From NCBI GenBank assembly GCA_041390625.1, contig JAWKPM010000015.1, positions 6,901 through 70,900 of the forward strand: a stretch of 64,000 bases of DNA. Reading direction: 5' to 3'. The notes beneath the pieces were generated by a model, which worked only from the letters and a program-made list of their open reading frames with translations, was not told the origin of the DNA and did no database searches. The translations under genes were made by a program, and so were the position numbers. Positions 33,803 through 42,554 of the stretch are shown one piece after another; positions within the stretch are counted from its first letter, which is position 1, and each line of letters begins with the position of its first letter. Origin of the DNA: RBC038 sp041390625. GTDB taxonomy: Bacteria; Chloroflexota; Dehalococcoidia; UBA2979.

Positions 33803-35296
33803 CTACGGCGCGTCGATGCGCGCGATGAAGAAGTCCCCCCACTGCGACGTCCGCAGCCGACCGAACCCGAAGTCGACCGCATCGAAGAAGCGCCCGCCCA
33901 CGAGGACCGTCGCTCCTCCCTCCGCGATGAGCCCATCGAGGCGATAGGCCGTCGGCGTCGCAGGCGGGATCGCGAGCGCCAGTGGCGTCCCATCGCCGTC
34001 GAAGCGCGCGATGAACGTCCCACCGCGGCCCACCGGCACCTCGAGGCCCGCGCTCAGCTCGAACCCGCTCAGCATCGATCCCGAGGCGAGGATGTCGCCC
34101 TCCGACGCCACCGCCACAGCCTCGATACGCTCGCTCAGCGAGCCGCCGAAGCTCCGGCTCCACTCGTACCCGCCATTCGAGCTATAGCGCGCGACGAACG
34201 CGTCCGGGTCGGTCCGGATCACCGGATGCCCCCACCCCGCCGGCACGATCTCGCCGCCACCGAGGTCGATCGGCGTCTCGAAGCTGCCGCCGACCACGAT
34301 CCCACCGTCCTCCGTCAGGACGAGGTCGTTCACGTCGGCCGCTGCGCCTTCGTCGTCGAACCGACGCACCCACCGCACCTCGCCATCGGGCGCGATCCGC
34401 AGCAGCCGACTGCCCACCAGGCCGCTGCCTGCGCCGATCCGCCGCGAGACCGCGACCACGAGGTCCCCCGAGCCCGCATCCACCTCGAGGGCGCTCGCCC
34501 ATCCCGAGGCCCCGGGCGTGACCACCCACTCCACCTCGCCAGCACCATCGAGGCGCGCAAGAAACACCTCGCGATTCCGTTCATTGGTGTCTCCCTCGAC
34601 GAGCAGCGTTCCGCCGAAGTCGATCGCGCCCGCGAATGAGCCCGCCAACACGAATCCACCGTCGTCGAGCGCAACGACCTCGGCGCCCGAATCGAGTCCC
34701 GTCTCACCGAAGCTGCGCGCCATCGAGATCTGCCCGTCACCGTCGAGCACGGCGAAGAAGGCGTCGCGCTCGCCGGCGCTCGACAGCGAGACGCCATCCA
34801 GGTCCAGCGTCCCCTCGAACGTGCCGCCGAGGACGACCGCTCCATCACCGGCGACGTCGATCCCGCCGAGGTTGTCCCGGCCCGCCCCGCCGAACAGCCG
34901 GCTCCATACATGCTCCCCCGAGGCCGTGAACCGCCCGATGACGATGTCCGTCCGCCCAACACCCTCGAGGCGTCCGCCACCGAGGTCCGCATCGGCCGGC
35001 CCCTCCGAGTACCCGACCGTCAGCGCCGCGATGATCGAGCCGTCCGCCAGCACCACCAGCTGCGGCCCACCGACACCCGTCGTCGAGCCCCGCAACCCCC
35101 GCGCCCACCGCTCGCCGTCCTCGATGAACCACACGTCCGAGGTGAGCGACGCCACCGAGGCCACGACGAAAGGCGCGGCCGTCGGCGTACTCGTCGCCGC
35201 CGTGCCAGTAGCCACAGCCTGCTCACCCGCCTCGCTGCACGCGACGAGCACGGCCGAGGCCACCAGCACGCCGAGCCCGCCGCCGATTCCCCGCAT
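33803..35296 (-). CDS. SBBP-like beta-propeller lipoprotein
   Basis: A 497-residue exported protein. The signal ends in lipobox LVAC (Cys 20), then a Thr/Ala-rich linker. The rest is seven or so repeats of the type DGDG/GGFVLAGSF...DFGG...FLARLD...W.R.FGG, as in SBBP/delta-60 propeller repeats. The final residues (FFIARID) close the propeller. The start ATG at 35296 has no clear ribosome site. The same repeat type occurs in the divergent LuxR-type gene, and the two share an inverted repeat between them. Confidence 0.8.
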   Translation of the reverse strand: MRGIGGGLGVLVASAVLVACSEAGEQAVATGTAATSTPTAAPFVVASVASLTSDVWFIEDGERWARGLRGSTTGVGGPQLVVLADGSIIAALTVGYSEGPADADLGGGRLEGVGRTDIVIGRFTASGEHVWSRLFGGAGRDNLGGIDVAGDGAVVLGGTFEGTLDLDGVSLSSAGERDAFFAVLDGDGQISMARSFGETGLDSGAEVVALDDGGFVLAGSFAGAIDFGGTLLVEGDTNERNREVFLARLDGAGEVEWVVTPGASGWASALEVDAGSGDLVVAVSRRIGAGSGLVGSRLLRIAPDGEVRWVRRFDDEGAAADVNDLVLTEDGGIVVGGSFETPIDLGGGEIVPAGWGHPVIRTDPDAFVARYSSNGGYEWSRSFGGSLSERIEAVAVASEGDILASGSMLSGFELSAGLEVPVGRGGTFIARFDGDGTPLALAIPPATPTAYRLDGLIAEGGATVLVGGRFFDAVDFGFGRLRTSQWGDFFIARIDAP

Positions 35297-35326
35297 GCGT
35301 CGATGGTGCCCACACGTCGCTCCGGA

Positions 35327-35373
35327 GGCACTACCCGACGAAGCCGCGAGTTCACGCGCCGTCGGGTAGTGCC
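35327..35373. promoter_or_regulatory. 14-bp perfect inverted repeat between the two propeller genes
   Basis: GGCACTACCCGACG (35327-35340) and its exact complement (35360-35373), 19 bases apart, centre-to-centre about three helical turns. It lies in the 121-base divergent gap; one arm is 30 bases from the lipoprotein ATG and the other 44 bases from the LuxR-type GTG. It is probably the binding site of the LuxR-type protein. Confidence 0.6.
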
Positions 35374-35417
35374 ACGCTCCCCCGCCCCGGCGACAATCGA
35401 GGCGTTGGAGGTCGCCC

Positions 35418-37187
35418 GTGAGCGTGCGCCTGCCCGACCAGCTTCCCCAGGTGACGCCTCGCCAGCTCGAGGTCGCGCGCCTCGTCGCCCGTGGCCTGAC
35501 GAACCCCCAGATCGCCGACGAGCTCGGCATCACCCTCGACGGCGCGAAGTACCACGTCGCCGAGCTGCTCGGCCGCCTCGGCCTCTCGAGCCGCGAGGAG
35601 ATCGCTACCTGGTATCGCGACGAGCGCCACCGCCGGCGCGTCCGACGTGTCCGTCTGTTGCTCGCCCCGCTCGGCTGGGCCGCCGCCGGCTCGGTCGCGA
35701 CCATCGCACTCCTCCTCCTCGTGGCCGCCCTTCGAGGCGCCTCGGTGCTCCCGGGCCGCGAGACCGTCCGCAGCGCGCCCGCCCTCGACGCCGAGGGGCG
35801 CGCCGACCTCGCCCTCGACACAGGCTTCGCCACCGAGGGCGTGTCGTGGTCCCGCGCCTTCGTCGGCTCGAGCACCCAGCTCGATGCCCCGCGGCTCGCC
35901 CCCGCGGAGGACGGTGGCCTCTTCGTCGGCGCCACCTTCGGCACCGAGGACGCCGGCGGCAGCATCGACCTCGGTGGCGGGCCATTCGCCTCGGCCGGCC
36001 GCTGGGATGGGGTGCTCGCTCGCCTGACCGTGAGCGGCGACCTCGTGTGGCAGCGCCGGCTCGGGGGCGTGGGTCTCGATGGCGTGAGCGACATCGCCTC
36101 CGACGGTCGAGGCGGCATCTTCGCCGCCGGCCCCTACGCCGGCCCCATCGACCTCGCCAGCGGCCCGCTCGAGGCCGGCAACGGCACACCCACGACGTGG
36201 CTCGCCCGTTTCGAGGCCGATGGCGCGACCGCCTGGAGCCGCACCCTCGCCCGAGGCGACCTCGATCTGGTGCGCGTGGCAACGCGCGACGATGCCATCG
36301 TCGTCGCCGGTGCCTTCACCGGCACCATCGAGGTCGGCGGCCGCTCGCTCACCGCCTCGGGCACCCACGACCTCGTCGTGGCCGCCTTCAGTCCCGAGGG
36401 CGATCTCCGCTGGCTGCGCGCCCTCGACGGCGAGGGCACCGAGGCCGCCGTGGACGTCGCGATGACTGAGAACGGCCCGATCGTCGCCGCCACGCTCGAA
36501 CGCGTCGATTCCGGCGGCTCCGCGACGAAGGGCGGCGATGGGGCCGCACCCACCCGCAGCGCCGCCGTCCTCCTCGTGGCACTCGACAACGACGGCAACG
36601 AACGCTGGACGCGCCTCATCGAGGGCGCACCCGCCACCGAGGCCGCCGCCGAGCCCTCCACGCTCACACTCGCCGGCATCGAGGCGACCGAGGACGGCGG
36701 CATTGTGCTCGCCGCCGCCCTTCGAGGCGCCATCGACCTCGGTGCCGGCACGCTCGAGAGCGCCGGTGAGCGCGACATCCTGCTCGCCCGCTTCGACGCC
36801 GACGGCACGCTCACCTGGAACCGCCTCTTCGGCGGCGACCGCGATGACCTCCCGCTGGCGCTCGCAGCCGACGACGACCGGCTGCTCGTGAGCGGCGTCT
36901 TCCGAGGCCGCCTCGACCTCGATGGTCACGCCATCGAGAGCAGCACGAACACCGATGGCGGGCCGTCGCAGAACGGCTTCCTCGCGACCTTCACCCTCGA
37001 GGGCGAGGCCGCCACGGCCCGCGTCTTCGGCGCCCCGCGCAGCGCTCGAGGCCAGGAGCTCCTCGTCGGCGCGGGCGGCGATGTCTTCGCCAGCGGCCGC
37101 TTCCTCGGCCTCATCGATGTCGGTGCCGGCCGCTTGATCAGCACGCAGTCCTTCCTCGATTCCTTCCTCGCGAGGGTCGAACCCTAG
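35418..37187 (+). CDS. LuxR-type HTH - TM - extracellular propeller regulator
   Basis: A 589-residue fusion. Residues 12-66 are a LuxR/GerE DNA-binding domain (LTPRQ-like VTPRQLEVARLVARGLTNPQ...). A highly basic stretch (RDERHRRRVRRVR) precedes one membrane helix at about 79-105, so the HTH is cytoplasmic and the rest outside. Residues about 125-585 carry propeller repeats of the same type as the divergent lipoprotein. GGAGG precedes the GTG at 35418. This is a membrane-tethered one-component regulator; the propeller may sense a ligand or the lipoprotein (inference). No receiver domain is present. Confidence 0.85.
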   Translation: MSVRLPDQLPQVTPRQLEVARLVARGLTNPQIADELGITLDGAKYHVAELLGRLGLSSREEIATWYRDERHRRRVRRVRLLLAPLGWAAAGSVATIALLLLVAALRGASVLPGRETVRSAPALDAEGRADLALDTGFATEGVSWSRAFVGSSTQLDAPRLAPAEDGGLFVGATFGTEDAGGSIDLGGGPFASAGRWDGVLARLTVSGDLVWQRRLGGVGLDGVSDIASDGRGGIFAAGPYAGPIDLASGPLEAGNGTPTTWLARFEADGATAWSRTLARGDLDLVRVATRDDAIVVAGAFTGTIEVGGRSLTASGTHDLVVAAFSPEGDLRWLRALDGEGTEAAVDVAMTENGPIVAATLERVDSGGSATKGGDGAAPTRSAAVLLVALDNDGNERWTRLIEGAPATEAAAEPSTLTLAGIEATEDGGIVLAAALRGAIDLGAGTLESAGERDILLARFDADGTLTWNRLFGGDRDDLPLALAADDDRLLVSGVFRGRLDLDGHAIESSTNTDGGPSQNGFLATFTLEGEAATARVFGAPRSARGQELLVGAGGDVFASGRFLGLIDVGAGRLISTQSFLDSFLARVEP

Positions 37188-37237
37188 ACACGGACAGCCG
37201 CCGGCTCCCATCGAGGCCGGCAGAAGGTGAGGTCACC

Positions 37238-38125
37238 ATGTGGCAGCTGACGACTCGCAAGACGCAGGCATTCGCGATCGGAGCGACGGCCATCGTTGCC
37301 GTCCTGACCGTCCTGCTGCTCCAGCAGACCGGGTCGGACGGAGAGCGCGCCTCGACGGCATCGACGATCGAGGCCGCTGCGCCCGCCGCCGGCCCTCGAG
37401 GCGTGCTCACGCTTCGGCACGAGGACGGCACTCTCTCGGCCGTCCGTGCCGAGGCGCCCGGCATCGAGGCCGGCGTCCCGGCCAACATCGAGGCACGCCT
37501 CGAGGCTGCCGACACCGCCTCCGAGACCTACCCGTCGCCGAACGGACGCGCGGTCGCGACCGTTCGCTTCGATGATGCCGGCACCTGGCTCGAGGTCACG
37601 CAGGGCGACTCGGTCGTGGCGACCTACGCGCTCTCGGGCATCGTTGGCGACCAGCTCGTGAACGGCGGCAAGACCGCGGCGCGAGGCGTCGATGGCGTGC
37701 CGCTCGTCGTCGCCTGGTCCCCAGACTCGAGTCGGCTCGCCTTCGGCAGCATCGCCGGTGCGCCTTGGACGTTGAACCTCGCCTCGAGCACCGACTGGAC
37801 CGCGACCGCCCACGAGGTCCGAGGCGGCTACGTCGGCGAGCTCGCTTGGGCGCCCGACAGCGCACTGCTCGCCATCTCGACGTACGAGCTCGACCGCTCG
37901 AACCACAGCGTCCTGCTCTACGACCCGCAGACCGAGGCAGTCAGCGACCTCGTCGATGGCTGCAAGGTCGTCTGGTCTCCCGACGGTGAGTACGTGGCGG
38001 TCCACCGAGAGCCGCACGCCGCGACCGGCGTCTGGATCGCAGCCGTCCGGGACGCCCTGCGCGTCGAGATCTCACCGGAGAGCGCCGCCTTCCCGGTCGC
38101 GTGGACGAGCGAGCCCACGTCGTAA
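37238..38125 (+). CDS. Membrane-anchored WD/TolB-like propeller protein
   Basis: A 295-residue protein with an N-terminal basic segment and one membrane helix (AFAIGATAIVAVLTVLLLQQ), then an Ala-rich linker and TolB/WD-like blades (VAWSPDSSRLAFGS, LAWAPDSALLAIST, VVWSPDGEYVAV). It lies 50 bases after the LuxR-type gene on the same strand and is probably in the same unit. AGAAGGTGAGG precedes the ATG. Confidence 0.72.
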   Translation: MWQLTTRKTQAFAIGATAIVAVLTVLLLQQTGSDGERASTASTIEAAAPAAGPRGVLTLRHEDGTLSAVRAEAPGIEAGVPANIEARLEAADTASETYPSPNGRAVATVRFDDAGTWLEVTQGDSVVATYALSGIVGDQLVNGGKTAARGVDGVPLVVAWSPDSSRLAFGSIAGAPWTLNLASSTDWTATAHEVRGGYVGELAWAPDSALLAISTYELDRSNHSVLLYDPQTEAVSDLVDGCKVVWSPDGEYVAVHREPHAATGVWIAAVRDALRVEISPESAAFPVAWTSEPTS

Positions 38126-38172
38126 CCGGCGACGCTCCGAGTAGGGCCCCGTCGGACTGCTCGGCGGGGCTG

Positions 38173-38195
38173 TACATACCTTGTACTGCCATGTA
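38173..38195. promoter_or_regulatory. Candidate PadR operator
   Basis: TACAT and ATGTA separated by 13 bases in an AT-richer patch with two GTAC tetranucleotides, 52 bases before the PadR ATG. PadR proteins often bind ATGT/ACAT repeats near their own promoter; here the half-sites are in the reverse order, so this is tentative. Confidence 0.35.
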
Positions 38196-38246
38196 TTGTG
38201 CTCTTAGGCGTAACGCTCGACGTCACGCCCGGACGGGAGCACCGGC

Positions 38247-38627
38247 ATGGTCGACATCGGCAAGGACCTCGTCGCCGCCTCGGCGACGCCGCTCATCCTC
38301 GCGATGCTCGCCGAGGGCGATTCGTATGGCTACGCCATCCTCAAGCGCGTCGCCGAGCTCTCCGACGGCGACCTCGAGTGGACCGACGGCATGCTGTACC
38401 CCGTCCTCCACCGTCTCGAGCGCCAGGGGCACATCGAGGGCCGGTGGGGCCGCTCCGAGACCGGCCGTCGACGCAAGTACTACCGCCTGACCGAGCGCGG
38501 CGCCGCCGAGCTCGAGGCGCAGCGCGCCCAGTGGCAGGCCGTCGACACCGCACTCCGCAAGGTCTGGGCCTCGCTCACCCCTCCCCCGCGCCCCTCGACA
38601 AGCGCCTCCGCCCTCGGCGGTGCGTGA
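38247..38627 (+). CDS. PadR-family transcriptional regulator
   Basis: A 126-residue winged-helix regulator with the PadR pattern LILAMLAEGDSYGYAILKRV, the WTDGMLYPVLHRLERQGHI recognition region and RRKYYRLTERG wing, plus a short Pro/Ser tail. GGGAGCACC precedes the ATG. Its end overlaps or abuts the next gene, a HAAS-type membrane protein, a pairing seen in many Gram-positive PadR operons. Confidence 0.92.
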   Translation: MVDIGKDLVAASATPLILAMLAEGDSYGYAILKRVAELSDGDLEWTDGMLYPVLHRLERQGHIEGRWGRSETGRRRKYYRLTERGAAELEAQRAQWQAVDTALRKVWASLTPPPRPSTSASALGGA

Positions 38628-38643
38628 CGTGGCGGCCGGCGGC

Positions 38644-39993
38644 ATGAGCATCGAACCCTCCGGCATCGAGGCCCAGATCGAGGCCTGGCGTGCCTACCTC
38701 CAGAAGCGCGCCGCCCTCGCCGGCAACGACGTCGAGGAGCTCGAAGACCACCTCCGAGGCCAGATCGGCACCCTCCGCACCGCCGGCCTCGAGGACGACG
38801 AGGCCTTCCTCGTCGCCGTGAAGCGCGTCGGCGCCCTCGACGACGTCTCCCGCGAGTTCGCGCGCGAGCACTCCGACCGCCTCTGGAAGCAGCTCGTGGT
38901 CCCGTCGAGGGCCGCCGACGCCTGGCTCTCCCGCGAGTTCCTGGTGGTGATCGGCCTCGCCATCGCTGCCGCCGTCAGCGTGAAGCTGCCCGAGCTCTTC
39001 GGCATCCACCTCCTCGAGGAGAATCTGGCCTACCCGCGCAACGCGAGCCTCTTCGTCCTTCCGTGGCTGACGGGCTACTTCCTCTGGAAGCGAGGCGCGT
39101 CGCTCGCCCTCGCCGCCGCCCTCGTCCCAGCGTTCGCCGCCGCGGCGCTCTTCGCGAACGTCTACCCCTTTGAGGCCGAGGCCCACACCGAGGTCCTGAC
39201 GATCCTTCACCTCCCGATCGCGCTCTGGCTCGTCGTCGGCGTCGCCTACGCTGGCGGCCGCTGGCGCGACCATGCGCTCCGCATGGACTTCGTCCGTTTC
39301 ACCGGCGAGCTCGCGATCTACTACGCCCTCATCGCCTTTGGCGGCGGCGTGCTCACCGGCATCACCGTCGGCATGTTCGAGGCGATCGGCCTCAACCCCG
39401 AGGACCCGGTGCTCGGCTGGCTGCTGCCCTGCGGGGCGGCCGGCGCCATCCTCGTCGCGTCGTGGCTCGTCGAGGCGAAGCAGAGCGTCGTGGAGAACAT
39501 GGCGCCCGTCCTGACGCGCCTCTTCACGCCACTGTTCGTGGCGACGCTGCTGACCTTCCTCGTGGCGATGCTCTGGACCGGCGAGCGCATCGAGCGCGAC
39601 GTCCTCATCGTCTTCGACCTGCTGCTCGTCGTCGTGATGGGCCTGCTGCTCTACTCGATCTCCGCGCGCGAGTCCGAGGCGCCGCCCGACCTCTTCGACT
39701 GGATGAGCATCGCGCTGCTCGCCACCGCCCTCGTCGTCGATGTCGTGGCACTCGCCTCGATCGCCGGGCGTATCACCGACTTCGGCTTCACCCCGAACCG
39801 CATCGCCGCCCTCGGCGAGAACGTGCTCCTCCTCGCCCATCTCGCCGGCTCGGCCGTCCTCTACCTGAAGTTCGTCCGAGGCAGCACAACCTTCGAGCGC
39901 GTCGAGCGTTGGCAGACCCGCTACCTCCCGCTCTACCCCGTCTGGGCGGCCCTCGTCGTCGTGCTCTTCCCCCCGCTCTTCGGCTTCGAGTAG
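38644..39993 (+). CDS. HAAS-domain polytopic membrane protein
   Basis: A 449-residue protein. The N-terminal helical region (IEAQIEAWRAYLQKR ... LEDHLRGQIGTL ... AFLVAVKRVG) matches the HAAS/permease-prefix domain that accompanies PadR regulators. About ten membrane helices follow. The start is uncertain: ATG 38644 gives the cleanest N-terminus, while GTG 38620 would overlap the PadR stop. The membrane part resembles DUF4153-like proteins only loosely. It may be the regulated partner of PadR. Confidence 0.72.
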   Translation: MSIEPSGIEAQIEAWRAYLQKRAALAGNDVEELEDHLRGQIGTLRTAGLEDDEAFLVAVKRVGALDDVSREFAREHSDRLWKQLVVPSRAADAWLSREFLVVIGLAIAAAVSVKLPELFGIHLLEENLAYPRNASLFVLPWLTGYFLWKRGASLALAAALVPAFAAAALFANVYPFEAEAHTEVLTILHLPIALWLVVGVAYAGGRWRDHALRMDFVRFTGELAIYYALIAFGGGVLTGITVGMFEAIGLNPEDPVLGWLLPCGAAGAILVASWLVEAKQSVVENMAPVLTRLFTPLFVATLLTFLVAMLWTGERIERDVLIVFDLLLVVVMGLLLYSISARESEAPPDLFDWMSIALLATALVVDVVALASIAGRITDFGFTPNRIAALGENVLLLAHLAGSAVLYLKFVRGSTTFERVERWQTRYLPLYPVWAALVVVLFPPLFGFE

Positions 39994-40062
39994 CTGGCCA
40001 ACCTCGTCCCTCGTCCGCCCGAGGTACGATGCGGGCCCGACGACATCGAGGGCGAGGCCGCC

Positions 40063-40971
40063 ATGACCACGAACACCGACGACCGCATCGAGCCTACCCT
40101 CGAGACCGTGCGCGCCGGCGACCGCTTCGGCCCCGTGGTCCGCGAGGTTCGAGGTGACAACCCGCCCGACTACTTCGACGCCGCGGCCGTCGACTCCGCA
40201 TGGCTGCGACTCCCCGACGGTCGAGTCGCGCTGCCCCACTCGGCCGCCTTCGAGGACGGCAACCGCACCTTCTCGACGCGCTATCTGAGCGGGCGCAAGC
40301 TCAACGCTCGCGTGCGCCACACCTTCTACCGCCCGCTCGTGCCGCCCGTGCGCGTGACCGACGCCGTCGAGATCCCGCGCACATTGATCCGTCGAGGCCG
40401 TGAGCACGTCGAGTTCCTCGCCACCGTCCACGACGAAGACGGCCGGCTGCTCATGGCCTCGCAGAACGACTGGGTGATGAACTCCTCGGTACGCCACGAG
40501 CACGACACGGCGCCCGAGGGCGTCCCGTCGGTGTTCGACCTCGCTCTACCGCCGCGCGAGTACACCATCGAGGTGCCGTCCGCTGCGCGCGAACTCCGCG
40601 TCGATGACGAGCTCCCGAGCCTCGAGCGTGCCGCGTGGCTCGCCGAGCCGCCCGGCGGTCACGGCCCGAACTCGGTCCATGGCGACGAGTACGCGCGCCG
40701 CGTCCTCGGCACCCGAGGCGCCATCGTGCTCGGCTCCACCGTGCTCGGTTACGTCAATGAGCAGCTCGGGCGCACCCTCGGACCGGCCTGGCTCGAGCGC
40801 GGGACGCTAGACGTCCGCTTTGTCGGCCCGGTCGTTCGAGGCGACCTCGTGACCGCCCGCACGCGCGTCTCCGCCGTCCTCGAGACGCACATCGAGTTCG
40901 AGGTCACGGTCTCGAACGCCGCCGTCGAGGACCAGAGCGCCATCGTCGGCACCGCCCGCTTCGAGCTCTAG
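40063..40971 (+). CDS. MaoC-like double-hotdog hydratase/dehydratase
   Basis: A 302-residue protein. The C-terminal half has the MaoC-type DEYARRVLGTRGAIVLGSTV segment and a final strand pair (LDVRFVGPVVRGDLVTARTRV). The N-terminal half forms a second, more divergent hotdog. Such proteins hydrate enoyl-CoA or act on related thioesters. A -10-like TACGAT lies at 40025-40030, 33 bases before the ATG. Its TAG stop shares a CTAG with the stop of the convergent gene. Confidence 0.75.
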   Translation: MTTNTDDRIEPTLETVRAGDRFGPVVREVRGDNPPDYFDAAAVDSAWLRLPDGRVALPHSAAFEDGNRTFSTRYLSGRKLNARVRHTFYRPLVPPVRVTDAVEIPRTLIRRGREHVEFLATVHDEDGRLLMASQNDWVMNSSVRHEHDTAPEGVPSVFDLALPPREYTIEVPSAARELRVDDELPSLERAAWLAEPPGGHGPNSVHGDEYARRVLGTRGAIVLGSTVLGYVNEQLGRTLGPAWLERGTLDVRFVGPVVRGDLVTARTRVSAVLETHIEFEVTVSNAAVEDQSAIVGTARFEL

Positions 40972-41348
40972 TCCACCACCGGCACGACGACCTCGGCCGG
41001 CCCGCGCCCCGGCGCCGCCCATCGCACGCGAAAGCGCGGGTTACGAACCGTCGCCGGGTCGAACACGATCCGAGGCGGAACCCAGGTGCGCTCGCTCTCG
41101 GCCTGCGATCGCGCAGCGCCGGCCCCGCGGGCCGTCGGCGGCGAGGCGTCCCAGTCTTCCTTCAGCCGCGGCTCAACGCCGGGGATCGGGTCGAACTCGA
41201 TCAGGGCCCGACAGGCGAGCGCCTCGCCGCCGAGGCGCCCCGGCTCCATCCACAGCACCGCTCGCACGTCATCGAGGACCGGCACCGCCCGCACCTCGAA
41301 CCGCGGTCGGCCACGCACGACGCTAATCAACCGCTGCATCGCGTTCAT
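40968..41348 (-). CDS. Hypothetical protein of the TadG-like operon
   Basis: A 126-residue protein without signal or membrane helix that I do not recognise. It has a basic N-terminus, an Arg/Gly-rich middle and a hydrophobic strand near the end (AEVVVPVVD). GAGGAGG six bases upstream supports ATG 41348. It lies 18 bases downstream of the TadG-like gene on the same strand and is probably co-transcribed. Confidence 0.6.
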   Translation of the reverse strand: MNAMQRLISVVRGRPRFEVRAVPVLDDVRAVLWMEPGRLGGEALACRALIEFDPIPGVEPRLKEDWDASPPTARGAGAARSQAESERTWVPPRIVFDPATVRNPRFRVRWAAPGRGPAEVVVPVVD

Positions 41349-41366
41349 CGAGATCCTCCTCGAGGC

Positions 41367-42554
41367 TCAGTCGATCAGCCGCACGACCGGCACGTTTACG
41401 GGGTTGAGGCCGCCAGAGTCGATGGACAGCCCGTTGCCACCGACCGCGACGTTCTGTGCCACGAGGCTCCCGTTCACGACGACGATGCCGGAGCCACCGA
41501 ACTGAATGTCGCCGTTCGGGGCGTAGAAGATGCCTGTCACCGCGCCATCGCTCAGCGAGGCATCGATCTGGGTCGGCCCCGTCGACGACTCGCTGTACAT
41601 GACGATGTTGCTCGGGTGGAACGGGGTGAGGCTCCAGTCGCTGCCGGACAGGTTGATGTTGCCCTTGGCCGCGAACGTGACGTTGCCGGTGATGTCGTCG
41701 CCGATCAGCGTGACGTCGCGGTTGAAGCAGTAGAGCCCCGGCCGGAGTTGCGTCTTCTGCGCATCGATCCAGACGCTGTTCACCGACTTCATGTTCGTCG
41801 GATTGTTGAACGTGTACGTGCAGCCCCAAGACTGGAACGCCGAGTATGTCCACGGCGCCACCGCCGACGGTACGGGCCGCTCACCCACCTGCCACTGGCC
41901 ATCGACATAGGTGTTGTTGCTCCCGCCGTCGGCGAAGTCACAGACGTACGTCACGGCCGGGTCGAATACGTGGTTGTTTCCACCGACGTCCACGTTGCTG
42001 TTCGCGTGCACGATGCCGTGGAAGATGTCCGCGCCACCGCTGATCTCGACGCCCGGGTTCCCGCACCCCGCCGCGATCGAGAAGATGGCGTAGTCGTCAC
42101 CGAACGACGAGATCACCTCCGCGGCAGCGGTCACGCCGATGTCGGCGGTGTTGATCCCGAGGACTCGACCAAAGATCGAGGGCCGGCGGATCGTCACCTC
42201 GACCTCGACGTGCCGAGGGTCGCCGTCGAAACCCGGCGTCACCGCCTCGAAGATCGTCTGCGTGTGGTCGTACTCCCCGTAGCCGATGTACTCGCCGGCG
42301 GCCGCCTCGGCGTCGGTCGGGCTGCCCGGCAGCTCGCGCGCCGCCGCCAGGGCGGCAGCATCGACGGCGTTCTGAAGGCGTCGCTGGTGCGCCAGGAACG
42401 CCCCCACATCGACGGCGAGCGCGGACATCGCGAGGAGCGCGCCCATCGCGAGCCCCCCCAGTACCAGCGCCTGGCCACGCTCCTCACACGCCCACCGCGC
42501 GGCGCGGGCCGAACCGCGGCGGAGCAAATGCCACGTCACGCGGGGTCCCCACAT
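41367..42554 (-). CDS. TadG-like protein with beta-helical exported domain
   Basis: A 395-residue protein. The N-terminus has the TadG anchor ERGQALVLGGLAMGALLAMS and the LQNAVDAAALAAARELPG helix. The exported part (about 100-395) is Gly/Asn-rich with regular strands (GNVTFAAKGNINLSGSDWSL, GDIQFGGSGIVVVNGSLVA), suggesting a beta-helix, and contains a few Cys. The ATG at 42554 overlaps the previous stop (ATGA); a GTG two codons earlier is possible. It is a second Tad-associated locus, separate from the operon at 73-11682. Confidence 0.8.
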   Translation of the reverse strand: MWGPRVTWHLLRRGSARAARWACEERGQALVLGGLAMGALLAMSALAVDVGAFLAHQRRLQNAVDAAALAAARELPGSPTDAEAAAGEYIGYGEYDHTQTIFEAVTPGFDGDPRHVEVEVTIRRPSIFGRVLGINTADIGVTAAAEVISSFGDDYAIFSIAAGCGNPGVEISGGADIFHGIVHANSNVDVGGNNHVFDPAVTYVCDFADGGSNNTYVDGQWQVGERPVPSAVAPWTYSAFQSWGCTYTFNNPTNMKSVNSVWIDAQKTQLRPGLYCFNRDVTLIGDDITGNVTFAAKGNINLSGSDWSLTPFHPSNIVMYSESSTGPTQIDASLSDGAVTGIFYAPNGDIQFGGSGIVVVNGSLVAQNVAVGGNGLSIDSGGLNPVNVPVVRLID

